From RGIG3994 sp964461635 (GTDB taxonomy: Bacteria; Bacillota; Clostridia; Oscillospirales; CAG-272): 6,393 bases of DNA. The number at the start of each line of letters is the position of its first letter. Position 1 is the stretch's first letter. Below are positions 1-6,210 of the stretch, piece after piece. The DNA lies in the NCBI GenBank assembly GCA_964461635.1, contig CAYWVC010000059.1, positions 1 through 6,393 of the forward strand, read 5' to 3'. The position numbers and the translations under genes were made by a program. The notes beneath the pieces are model-generated. The model was given only the letters and a program-made list of their open reading frames with translations. It was not told the DNA's origin and searched no databases.

Positions 1-5
1 GGGGT

Positions 6-39
6 GTGGGGGAACCTTCTTCTAAGAAGGTTCCCCCAC
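6..39. repeat. REP-like perfect inverted repeat (16-bp arms, 2-nt centre)
   Basis: Bases 6-21 (GTGGGGGAACCTTCTT) are the exact reverse complement of 24-39, with only CT between them. It lies 68 nt beyond the stop of the DUF1385 gene. On the minus strand the hairpin is followed by ACCCC rather than a T-run, and on the plus strand by GCTTTCGTATTC. It is therefore not a textbook intrinsic terminator in either direction, although a hairpin this strong could still block or stabilise transcript ends. The GTGGGGGAA arm recurs on the minus strand at 73-65, suggesting a repeat family rather than a single-use site. Confidence 0.8.
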
Positions 40-41
40 GC

Positions 42-103
42 TTTCGTATTCTTTTAAGAAAGTTTTCCCCCACATTTCTCGTATTCTTATAACAAACTTT
101 CCC
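42..103. repeat. Degenerate 35-bp direct repeat, two copies
   Basis: The stretch starting at 42 (TTTCGTATTCTTTTAAGAAAG, then TTTTCCC) reappears 35 nt further on, starting at 77, as TCTCGTATTCTTATAACAAAC then TTTCCC. CGTATTCTT is identical in both copies (45-53 and 80-88). The first copy contains a small TTCTT-TT-AAGAA palindrome that is decayed in the second. The pattern suggests tandem duplication followed by drift of the same REP-like sequence seen at 6-39. No gene is seen in 1-106. Confidence 0.6.
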
Positions 104-106
104 TTG

Positions 107-1261
107 TCAACCAATCCGGTCGCTTCCGTCGTCGGGAATGACGCGTTTGATGGCGGCGATCGCGCACTCGATCATACTGTCGTCCGGCTCTTTCGTTGTG
201 ATCCGTTGCAGCCACAGACCGGGCGCGGAAATGATACGGGTCACGATATTATCGTGCTTTCCGGCAAGCTTTATGAGCTCGTATCCTATACCGACGATCA
301 GCGGCAGGAGCACCAACGAGGTCCCCGTGCGGATCAAGGTATAGAGCCAACGGTTGGCGAGGACAGATGCCGGCAACACGTTCTGATAAAGCACCCCGAT
401 CGGGATCATCACGACGATGCTGACGAACACCATAAGGAAGAGGAACGACGTCCCGCACCGAGGATGAAATCTGCGCTCACGGCGCACGTTCTCGACCGTC
501 AGCTCGTGACCGTGCTCGTAGCAAAAGATCGTCTTATGCTCTGCCCCGTGATACATAAATACGCGGCGAATGTCCTTCATAAGAGTCACAAGTGCCATAT
601 AAGCCACCAAAATGACTATCTTTATCGCCCCCGAGATAACGGTCAGCAGTGCCGAATGCTCCGATGCCGCGTTCTCCCCGAGAATCAGCGTGCCGAGAAA
701 GGTCGGGAGCCAAATGAACAGCACAAGGGCAAGCGCCAATCCGAGCACCGTACCGATTGACATAACGGCGGCAGTCGTAGCGCCGCTGCCCTTTTTCTCT
801 TCCTTTTTATCGCTCTTCTGCTCTTGACCGTCCTCAACGTTCCCGTCGGTGTTGTCAACGGGATCCGGAGCTTCTTCCGCTTCGGCAACCTCGACCGCAG
901 GTTCGGCGACGTCTGATTTTTTCTTCTTTTTCTCGGCCTTAGCGCGTTTTTTGGCTTCCTTCTCGCGCGCGGCTTCCTCCTCAAGCTCTTCAAGCCCGGA
1001 GAGCTCCGCCGAGCGTCCGAGGCAACGCATACCGGTAACCAGCGAGTCCACCATATTGAATATCCCGCGGATGAAGGGCGCACGGGTGAACGCAGATCTC
1101 TGCTTCGTCACCGTGTCCCATTCCTCGACCACGATCTCGCCGTCGGTGTTGCGCACCGCCATCGCCGTGCGCTTCGGTCCGCGCATCATAATGCCCTCAA
1201 GCAGTGCCTGACCGCCTATGGAGGTCTTTATGCCGTTGTTTTTTTCTTTTTTATCTTTCAA
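107..1261 (-). CDS. yqhQ: DUF1385 family membrane protein (YqhQ-like), probable TTG start
   Basis: This is a polytopic membrane protein of the DUF1385 family, widespread in Firmicutes; I know of no established biochemical function. With the TTG start it has 384 residues. Family motifs visible are GGQALLEG (16-23) followed by IMMRG, YHGAEHKTI (237-245), HPRCGTSF (266-273) and EPDDSMIECAI (358-368). Four hydrophobic segments lie near 165-193, 204-228, 272-292 and 306-330. Between the N-terminal motif and the first membrane segment is a charged insert (about 91-158), first Glu/Lys-rich and coiled-coil-like, then acidic; it looks variable and probably cytoplasmic. The open frame extends upstream to another TTG at 1339, but that would overlap the previous gene by 56 nt. 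The TTG at 1261 has a good Shine-Dalgarno and leaves a 22-nt gap after the SufB-like stop. It is the last gene of the apparent operon, with no promoter seen in the gap. Confidence 0.88.
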   Translation of the reverse strand: MKDKKEKNNGIKTSIGGQALLEGIMMRGPKRTAMAVRNTDGEIVVEEWDTVTKQRSAFTRAPFIRGIFNMVDSLVTGMRCLGRSAELSGLEELEEEAAREKEAKKRAKAEKKKKKSDVAEPAVEVAEAEEAPDPVDNTDGNVEDGQEQKSDKKEEKKGSGATTAAVMSIGTVLGLALALVLFIWLPTFLGTLILGENAASEHSALLTVISGAIKIVILVAYMALVTLMKDIRRVFMYHGAEHKTIFCYEHGHELTVENVRRERRFHPRCGTSFLFLMVFVSIVVMIPIGVLYQNVLPASVLANRWLYTLIRTGTSLVLLPLIVGIGYELIKLAGKHDNIVTRIISAPGLWLQRITTKEPDDSMIECAIAAIKRVIPDDGSDRIG

Positions 1262-1269
1262 AAAAGGAG

Positions 1270-1279
1270 CCCCCCTTCC
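1270..1279 (-). promoter_or_regulatory. Ribosome binding site that decides the TTG start of the DUF1385 gene
   Basis: On the minus strand the sequence is GGAAGGGGGG followed by 8 nt and then TTG at 1261-1259, after which the reading frame continues as KDKKEKNNG. The site lies directly after the SufB-like stop codon (1286-1284). It supports the TTG at 1261 over both the overlapping TTG at 1339 and the internal ATG codons of IMMRG, which would remove the conserved GGQALLEG motif. Confidence 0.6.
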
Positions 1280-1283
1280 GATA

Positions 1284-2201
1284 TCAATTGAGGAAGCCCT
1301 CAATGATCCGTGTCTCCGCCTCGGCTTCGGTAAGCCCAAGGGTGCGGAGCTTGATTATCTGCTCACCCGCGATCTTTCCGATCGCCGCCTCGTGAATCAG
1401 TGCGGCATCACAGCAACGGGCGCAGAGCTTCGGGGCGGCGTCCACCGTCGCCTCGCCGTCTATTATCGCGTCACACTCCGAGTGCCCGGAGCAAGCGGCG
1501 TTTCCCACGATGACCGAGGTATACTCCTGGTGCGATTTTCCGCGAGCCACCGCGCGCGAAACAATATCGGCTCCCGAGCCCTCACCGTTCAGTTCAACGA
1601 TAAAGTCGGTCACGGCGGTCTGATCGCCCTCGGTCAGGATACGCTCGCGGATAACGAGTCGCGCGCCCTTGCCGCAAACGGCACGGGTGGTCCTTACCGT
1701 TCTGTCAACGCCGCCGATCTGCGCGGTGTCCATCTCAAGCACCGAGTCCTCGTCAAGCTCCGCCTCGGTCACCGGGTCGATGGTACGAAGCCCGATGCCC
1801 TTGCCGAGCCCAACGTGCTTTTCAAGGTACTTGACGTGCGATCCCTTTTTCAAAAAGAAGCGGTGGATGCCGTTGTGACGCGCCGGCTCACCCGTCGTCG
1901 TATGAACGCCGCATCCCGCCACGACCGTGACGTTCGCGCCCTCGCCGACGAAGAAATCGTTGTAAACGAGGTCGTCCTGATCCCCGTGAGTGACACAGGC
2001 GGGAATGTACACGCTCTCGCCGTCGGTCTCGGGAGCGATAATTATATCAAGTCCCGGCTTATCCTTCTTTGGCTCGATGCGTATATTCTCGCTCGACCGT
2101 CTTCCGACGCAGCAGCCGTCCTCGCGTATGCTGTACGCGCCCTTAAAGTCGGCGGAAAGGTCCGACACGGCGCCGATTATCTGCTTTGATATCTCGTTCA
2201 T
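1284..2201 (-). CDS. Short SufB/SufD-family Fe-S cluster scaffold (SmsB-like)
   Basis: SufBD-family protein of 305 residues, expected to assemble Fe-S clusters with the SufC-like ATPase encoded just upstream. It keeps the beta-helical core and C-terminal part but lacks the long N-terminal domain of classical SufB (E. coli SufB is about 495 residues). Residues aligning with catalytic positions of E. coli SufB are visible: Cys243 in ECDAIIDGE (SufB Cys405) and His270-Glu271 in LIHEAAIGK (SufB His433-Glu434). IPACVTHG (66-73) and AGCGVHTTTGE (95-105), followed by HNGIH (109-113), fit short stand-alone homologues in Clostridia and methanogens. Further cysteines are at 30, 31, 69, 97, 237, 260, 263 and 264. 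The ATG at 2201 lies only 4 nt after the SufC-like stop, with GGAG about 10 nt upstream inside the previous gene, implying translational coupling. NCBI-style names would be SufB/SufD or SufD; the SmsB assignment rests on size, gene pairing and motifs. Confidence 0.87.
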   Translation of the reverse strand: MNEISKQIIGAVSDLSADFKGAYSIREDGCCVGRRSSENIRIEPKKDKPGLDIIIAPETDGESVYIPACVTHGDQDDLVYNDFFVGEGANVTVVAGCGVHTTTGEPARHNGIHRFFLKKGSHVKYLEKHVGLGKGIGLRTIDPVTEAELDEDSVLEMDTAQIGGVDRTVRTTRAVCGKGARLVIRERILTEGDQTAVTDFIVELNGEGSGADIVSRAVARGKSHQEYTSVIVGNAACSGHSECDAIIDGEATVDAAPKLCARCCDAALIHEAAIGKIAGEQIIKLRTLGLTEAEAETRIIEGFLN

Positions 2202-2205
2202 TGCT

Positions 2206-2928
2206 TCAGCACTCCTCTCCGTTAAGGCAGGTGCTCTTCACACTGCCGGAGGTAAACACGTGCGGCATCATCTCGTCCGCCGAGCCGCAAGCCTTCACCC
2301 TTCCGTCGGCGACGAGGACTATCTCGTCGGCAACGCGAAGGATCCGCTCCTGGTGCGAGATGATCACAAGGGTCACGTCCCCGCGCGTATGGAGCTTGTC
2401 AAACACGCCGATAAGGTTCTTGAAGCTCCAGAGGTCGATGCCCGCCTCGGGCTCGTCAAAGACCATAAGGCTCGTGTCGCGCGCCAACAGAGTAGCTATC
2501 TCGATGCGCTTTATCTCTCCCCCCGAGAGGGTCGCGTTCACCTCGCGGTCGACGTAATCGCGGGCGCACAGTCCCACGCTGGCAAGTATGCGGCAGAGCT
2601 CGGGCTCGTCAAGCTTTCTTCCGGCGGCGATCCCGATGAGCTGACGCACGGTTATGCCCTTAAACCGCACCGGCTGTTGAAATGCGTAGCTTATCCCGAG
2701 CCGTGCGCGCTCGGTGATATCGCGATCGGTGATATCCTCCCCGTTAAAGACGATGCTGCCCGAGCTCGGCACGTCAATACCCGCAATGAGCTTGGCAAGG
2801 GTCGTCTTTCCGCTCCCGTTCGGACCCGTGATGACCACGAGCTTGCCGTCGGGAATGGTCAGATCAAGTCCGTCAAGCACCCGCCTGCCGTCGGGAGCCG
2901 TCCAGACTACGTTTTTAAGTTCAAGCAC
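2206..2928 (-). CDS. SufC-like ABC ATPase of Fe-S assembly (SmsC-like)
   Basis: Cytosolic ABC-type ATPase of 240 residues that should power cluster assembly on the adjacent SufB-type protein. All nucleotide-binding motifs are intact: Walker A GPNGSGKTT (35-43), Q-loop around Gln84-Gln85, signature LSGGE (134-138), Walker B LMVFDE (154-159), a D-loop-type segment EAGID (161-165) and H-loop His192. The stretch after Walker B (EPEAGIDLWSF) differs from the PDSGLDID-type sequence of classical SufC and fits the minimal-system branch. No membrane permease is nearby, which argues against a transporter. The start is GTG at 2928-2926, preceded by AAAGGA with 8 nt spacing, and the family pattern LELKNV begins immediately. 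It is the first gene of the operon, behind a consensus promoter with a 5' leader of about 60 nt. Confidence 0.9.
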   Translation of the reverse strand: MLELKNVVWTAPDGRRVLDGLDLTIPDGKLVVITGPNGSGKTTLAKLIAGIDVPSSGSIVFNGEDITDRDITERARLGISYAFQQPVRFKGITVRQLIGIAAGRKLDEPELCRILASVGLCARDYVDREVNATLSGGEIKRIEIATLLARDTSLMVFDEPEAGIDLWSFKNLIGVFDKLHTRGDVTLVIISHQERILRVADEIVLVADGRVKACGSADEMMPHVFTSGSVKSTCLNGEEC

Positions 2929-2976
2929 TTTCTATATCCTTTCTTTGAGCGAAATGATCCGATAATTATTATATCC

Positions 2977-2987
2977 GGCGATACGCC
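2977..2987 (-). promoter_or_regulatory. Small hairpin at the predicted 5' end of the sufC-like transcript
   Basis: On the minus strand GGCG-TAT-CGCC starts at or within a few bases of the transcription start predicted from the -10 box (about 2988). A hairpin this close to the 5' end could stabilise the mRNA or form part of an operator. No known Fe-S regulator site (for example IscR type) is recognisable, so the role is unknown. Confidence 0.3.
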
Positions 2988-2994
2988 ACCTTAT

Positions 2995-3023
2995 ATTGTA
3001 CTCCATATTTACCGTCTTGTCAA
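2995..3023 (-). promoter_or_regulatory. Sigma-A promoter of the sufC-sufB-DUF1385 operon
   Basis: On the minus strand, TTGACA (3023-3018) is separated by exactly 17 nt from TACAAT (3000-2995). The -35 box is a perfect consensus match and the -10 box has one mismatch. Predicted start is near 2988, about 60 nt before the GTG start. It lies between the terminator palindrome at 3045-3072 and the first gene, as expected for an independent transcription unit. Confidence 0.88.
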
Positions 3024-3036
3024 GCCGCCGCGGGCG

Positions 3037-3072
3037 AAAAGATAGCCGCCGTGCGCGATCGCGCACGGCGGC
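3037..3072 (-). terminator. Probable intrinsic terminator of the surface-protein gene (28-bp perfect palindrome)
   Basis: Bases 3045-3072 form a perfect palindrome with 14-bp arms centred on GATC (GCCGCCGTGCGCGA and its complement). On the minus strand it is followed by TATCTTTT (3044-3037). It sits 37 nt after the stop of the large surface protein and just before the -35 box of the next operon, the expected place for a terminator. The T-tract is short and interrupted, so efficiency is uncertain. The centre also contains GCGATCGC, an 8-bp palindrome that is repeated widely in some other genomes. Confidence 0.7.
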
Positions 3073-3075
3073 AGT

Positions 3076-3089
3076 CCGCTTTACAGCGG
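3076..3089. repeat. Small inverted repeat next to the terminator
   Basis: CCGCT-TTAC-AGCGG lies between the surface-protein stop codon and the large palindrome. On the minus strand it forms a first small hairpin before the terminator. No T-run follows it, so it is probably an accessory structure in the 3' untranslated region. Confidence 0.4.
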
Positions 3090-3108
3090 TTATTTTATTG
3101 TCTTAAGC

Positions 3109-6013
3109 TTATTTGCGCTTTACGACGATGGCAACACCGACGACACCGACAAGCACGGCGATCGCCTGTGCAGCTGCCGCAAATCCGCCGCAGCCCTCGC
3201 ATCCGCCGTTATCCTCGGGAGCGTTGGTATTATCTCCGCTCGGAGCAGCGGTGTTATCGCCCTCATCGGGAGTAGCAGTGGTGGTCTCNNNNNNNNNNNN
3301 NNNNNNNNNNNNNNNNNNNNNNNNNNNNNNNNNNNNNNNNNNNNNNNNNNNNNNNNNNNNNNNNNNNNNNNNNNNNNNNNNNNNNNNNGGTGGTCTCATC
3401 GCCACCCGGAGTAGCGGTGGTCTCATCGCCGCCCGGAGTTGCGGTGGTCTCATCACCGCCCGGGGTTGCGGTCGTCTCATCGCCGCCCGGAGTAGTGGTG
3501 GTCTCGTCGCCGCCCGGGGTAACCTCGCCGATGGTGTGGGTCTTCTGACCCTCGGCGAATGAGATCTTGTCTGCAAAGTCGGTAATACCGGTATTATCGT
3601 ACACGGCGATATCGTTCGTGCCCTCGTTTACGAAGGTACCCGCAACGATAGTTACCTTAGCATCCTTATGAACGCCGTTAATAACTGCACCCTTCGCAAT
3701 GGTATGGAAGGTGCCGCCGTAAATGTTAACCGTACCGCCTGCACTTCCGGTACCCGCGCGGATAGCGCTTCCGCCCGACTCGGTATTTTCGGGAGTGAAG
3801 TAGAAGTCGCCGCCGTAGATATCAAGCGTGCCGTCGCCGACAGATGCGCGAGCCGCGCAGTTCTGAGTGCTGGTGAAGCTACCGCTCGTAATCTTGCAGT
3901 AACCGTTGTTGACGTGAATGCAAGCATCCGCGCCGGAGGCACTGTAAGTACCGCCGTCGATCTCAACCGAGCCGTAGGGATTGACCGCAACGGCATACGC
4001 CTTGGTAGCGGTCAACGTGCAGTTTTTGATAACTACAGAGGTTCCGTCTGCCGCAGACTTACCGGTCTTCATCTGTACGCTGGCATATCCGTTGGAGGTA
4101 ACGGTGGTTTCGGTGATCGTTCCGGTGCTGTTAAGATCAAAGTAAACACCATAACCCTTGTTGCTTGCACCCGCATTGACGGTGCATTTGTTGACGTTCA
4201 TAGTGTTGTAACCCTTGCCCTGTACGCCGTGACCCTTCGCCGCGACGATAGTGCAAGTGTCAAGGTTAATGTTCCAATATGCTTCGACGGTAACGCCGAC
4301 GCCGGATGCAGCGTTGATCTCAACATTGTTCATATTGAGAGTCGCAACCGTCTCGGCAGTTGCCTTAACGGTGCTGACGTTGCCCTCGATCTTGAGGTTG
4401 TTGACGGTGACGTATCCGCTCGGAGCGGTGAAGGTCACGGTCTTGCCGCCGAGGAGCGAGAATCCGTTGCCGTTAATAGCCAGCGTACCGCCGGTAACGG
4501 CGAGATTTTCGGTAAGAGTGATATCATTCTTGAGAGAAACGATGGAGCTCGACTTTACAGCCTCAACAAGCTCAGCCTCGTTTGAAACTTCAACGGTGAG
4601 GTTTACAACCTTACCTGCATTCTCGGTATTAGCCATATAGTCGGCAACCGTGACGCGGTTGGCGGCGTTTGCCTCATCGGCGTTGTAGCAGAAGTAGTTA
4701 GCTCCGTTTGCCGAAACGCGAACGTTGTTTACAGTTACGGAAGTATAGGCGCAGCTGCTGAGACCGATGATGACCGAGAGCTCGGGGGTAACCGTCTCAA
4801 CGGTTCCGAAGCCGTAGCAATTCTCAAGCACATTGAGAGTGGAGTTGCAGTAAGTAATGAACTGCGATGCGTAGGTTACGGCATCGGTACCCTTGATGGT
4901 ACCGAAGTTGTAGCAGTTCTTCGCAACACCGTAGGAGTAGTTCTTTTCGCCGCTCTGACCGTATATATAACCGATCAAACCGCCGACATGCTTGCTGTTA
5001 GCGGTAATGTCACCGAAGTTGTAGCAATTCTCGACAGTATAAACCGCGCATCCATTCGACTTCATGCTGACGCCGCAGTAACCCATTATACCGCCGGCGG
5101 CTCTGTTAACGTTGCCCGTAACAGTCAGATTACCGTTGTTTACACAACCGGTAATGGTGGTGGACTGGTTGGTATCCTGCGAAGACGGGGTTCCTCTGCC
5201 GAGGATGCCGCCCATATCGCAACCGATGTTGGAAGAAAGGTCACCGTTATTGACGCAGTTGACGAATTCGGCACCGAACGAGCTTCCGGCGATACCCGCA
5301 ACGTAAGGAGCTCCGCTTTCACCGCCACCGGTATAGGAAACCTTACCGTTGTTTACGCAACCGGTGTATACGCAGTGCTGATACTTCGCCGCATTACCGA
5401 CGATACCGCCCATACGGGGAGCACCGAACACGTTAACGAGAAGGTCACCGTTGTTGACACAGTTGGTGAAGTAGCTGTACTCGTGGGCAGTCTTCGTGCC
5501 CGTGCCGGTACCCATAGCACCGACGATACCGCCGATATACTTGCCCTCGACAGACGAGGTGATGTTGGCATTGTTGACTACGTTCTCAACCGTAAGACCA
5601 GAGCCGTTGTTTGCAAGAGCTCCGGTGTGACCCGTCTGACCGGAAATCTCACCGGCGACGGTCAGGTTCTTAACGGTGGCACCCGTAAGAGTGTCGAAAA
5701 GCGGAACAGTCGTGGTAACGGTCTTGCCGTTGCCGTCAAGGGTTCCGGAAAAAGCATTTGCATTGGTCGCGCTGACGGTGATGTCGTTTGCAAGGACATA
5801 CGAGCCGTCACCCGTGATCGCCGCAAATTCCTCAGCAGAGGTGATCTGCGTTGCCGCGGCGGGAGTGGGATCTCCGCTCTCGGTACCGCTGTTGGAATCG
5901 GCAGTGGTGCCGTCGGCGGGCGGAAGCTCATCCGCGACCGCAGACAGTGCCGTAACCGAGAACAGGCTCAGTACGAGAACTACCGCGAGAACAAGTGAAA
6001 GTGTGCGTTTCAT
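3109..6013 (-). CDS. Large secreted beta-helix surface protein with C-terminal membrane anchor, interrupted by assembly gap
   Basis: Not a named gene; it has the architecture of a Clostridia cell-surface protein. Residues 1-27 are a signal peptide (MKRTL, hydrophobic core, likely cut after AVA at 27 or ALSA at 25). An acidic Thr/Ser linker runs to about 55. Residues 56-105 resemble the entry module of GLUG-type proteins (ITSAEEFAAI ... YVLANDITV ... FSGTLDGNGKTV). Eight units of the C-[VY]-N-[NF]-G ... GG-[IL]-x-G type follow between about 146 and 417. Residues 475-805 look like a second right-handed beta-helix with IYGGTF-type rungs. Repeats of PGGDETTAT start at 833 and run into the gap after residue 875. 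After the gap 59 residues remain: a spacer, GGCEGCGG, a hydrophobic helix of about 20 residues and KRK. The flanks fit one frame only if the true gap length is a multiple of three, so I read this as one intact gene. The ATG at 6013 has AAGGAG 6 nt upstream. Likely role is adhesion or glycan binding (inference); no catalytic motif was recognised. Confidence 0.85.
3289..3388. other. Assembly gap of 100 N inside coding repeats
   Basis: Exactly 100 N, the conventional placeholder for an unknown length. Both flanks end in the same 9-nt sequence, GAGACCACC on the minus strand, which belongs to the 27-bp repeat. Assembly therefore failed in the tandem repeat. Keeping the reading frame requires a missing length divisible by 3; perfectly regular repeats would predict 18 plus a multiple of 27 nt. 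Confidence 0.97.
3389..3523 (-). repeat. 27-bp coding tandem repeat (PGGDETTAT), five units visible
   Basis: Five consecutive 27-bp units start at 3389, 3416, 3443, 3470 and 3497. A 9-bp piece of another unit lies across the gap at 3280-3288. Encoded units read PGGDETTTT, then PGGDETTAT copies. Differences between units are mostly synonymous third-position changes, and the outermost unit (3497-3523) is the most diverged at its edge. The Gly/Thr/Asp/Glu composition suggests an extended, flexible stalk between the beta-helix domains and the membrane anchor, with copy number likely to vary between strains. Confidence 0.92.
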
Positions 6014-6019
6014 GTTTGT

Positions 6020-6025
6020 CTCCTT
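6020..6025 (-). promoter_or_regulatory. Ribosome binding site of the surface-protein gene
   Basis: AAGGAG on the minus strand, 6 nt before the ATG at 6013. It fixes this start, which is also the only one giving the Lys-Arg-Thr-led signal peptide. Confidence 0.85.
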
Positions 6026-6041
6026 AGTTTAAATAATTCTA

Positions 6042-6057
6042 TATGCCTTGAGGCTTT
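6042..6057 (-). promoter_or_regulatory. Small hairpin in the 5' leader of the surface-protein mRNA
   Basis: On the minus strand AGCCT-CA-AGGC with AT-rich imperfect flanks (core 6045-6054: GCCT, TG, AGGC) lies about 10 nt after the predicted transcription start. It could stabilise the transcript 5' end. No riboswitch class is recognisable in this short leader of about 50 nt. Confidence 0.35.
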
Positions 6058-6069
6058 ATAGTCACGCTA

Positions 6070-6098
6070 ATTATAGCATTCACATCAAAAATTGTCAA
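6070..6098 (-). promoter_or_regulatory. Consensus sigma-A promoter of the surface-protein gene
   Basis: On the minus strand TTGACA (6098-6093), 17-nt spacer, TATAAT (6075-6070). Both hexamers are perfect, and the TGC just before the -10 box makes it an extended -10 as well. Predicted start near 6063, giving a leader of about 50 nt. The upstream side (6099-6160 in plus coordinates) is AT-rich and could act as an UP element. Strong constitutive expression is the simplest expectation. Confidence 0.92.
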
Positions 6099-6210
6099 TA
6101 CTTCTGCCGATTTCTACGTAATTTTGAACATTTTATACAACTCAAAACCGATTTTTTTGTAACCTATTATTATTAACAAGCGCGGAGGGGCTTCCCTTTC
6201 CACAGATTTG

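Noticed and set aside
1218..2189. Long plus-strand open frame of 323 codons opposite the sufB-like and DUF1385 genes
   Set aside because: It is antisense to two clearly homologous genes, its sequence shows no family motif, and it comes from codon bias in moderately GC-rich DNA.
2206..2928. ATPase of an ABC transporter
   Set aside because: No permease or binding protein is adjacent, and the coupled gene is a SufB/SufD-type protein, so an Fe-S role fits much better.
3389..3523. CRISPR-like array of 27-bp repeats
   Set aside because: The units are directly adjacent with no spacers, stay in the reading frame and encode a repeated peptide, and no cas gene is near.
3109..3576. A separate small gene starting before the gap with an Arg/Pro-rich N-terminus
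   Set aside because: The Arg/Pro part is an out-of-frame reading of the PGGDETTAT repeats, made possible only by counting 100 N literally. The part after the gap is the true C-terminus of the surface protein.
3668..5998. Plus-strand open frames of 305 and 336 codons opposite the surface-protein gene
   Set aside because: They mirror the Gly/Thr/Asn/Val-rich repeats of the real gene, have no signal peptide or promoter of their own and no recognisable domain.
3109..6013. Sortase-anchored (LPxTG) protein or polysaccharide lyase
   Set aside because: No LPxTG-like motif precedes the membrane helix, and although the fold looks like a beta-helix I see no catalytic signature of a lyase or pectinase.
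6122..6160. Terminator made of TTTTGA ... TCAAAA with a following T-run
   Set aside because: The arms are only 6 AT-rich base pairs with a 14-nt loop, no plus-strand gene ends here, and the T-run fits an AT-rich upstream promoter region.
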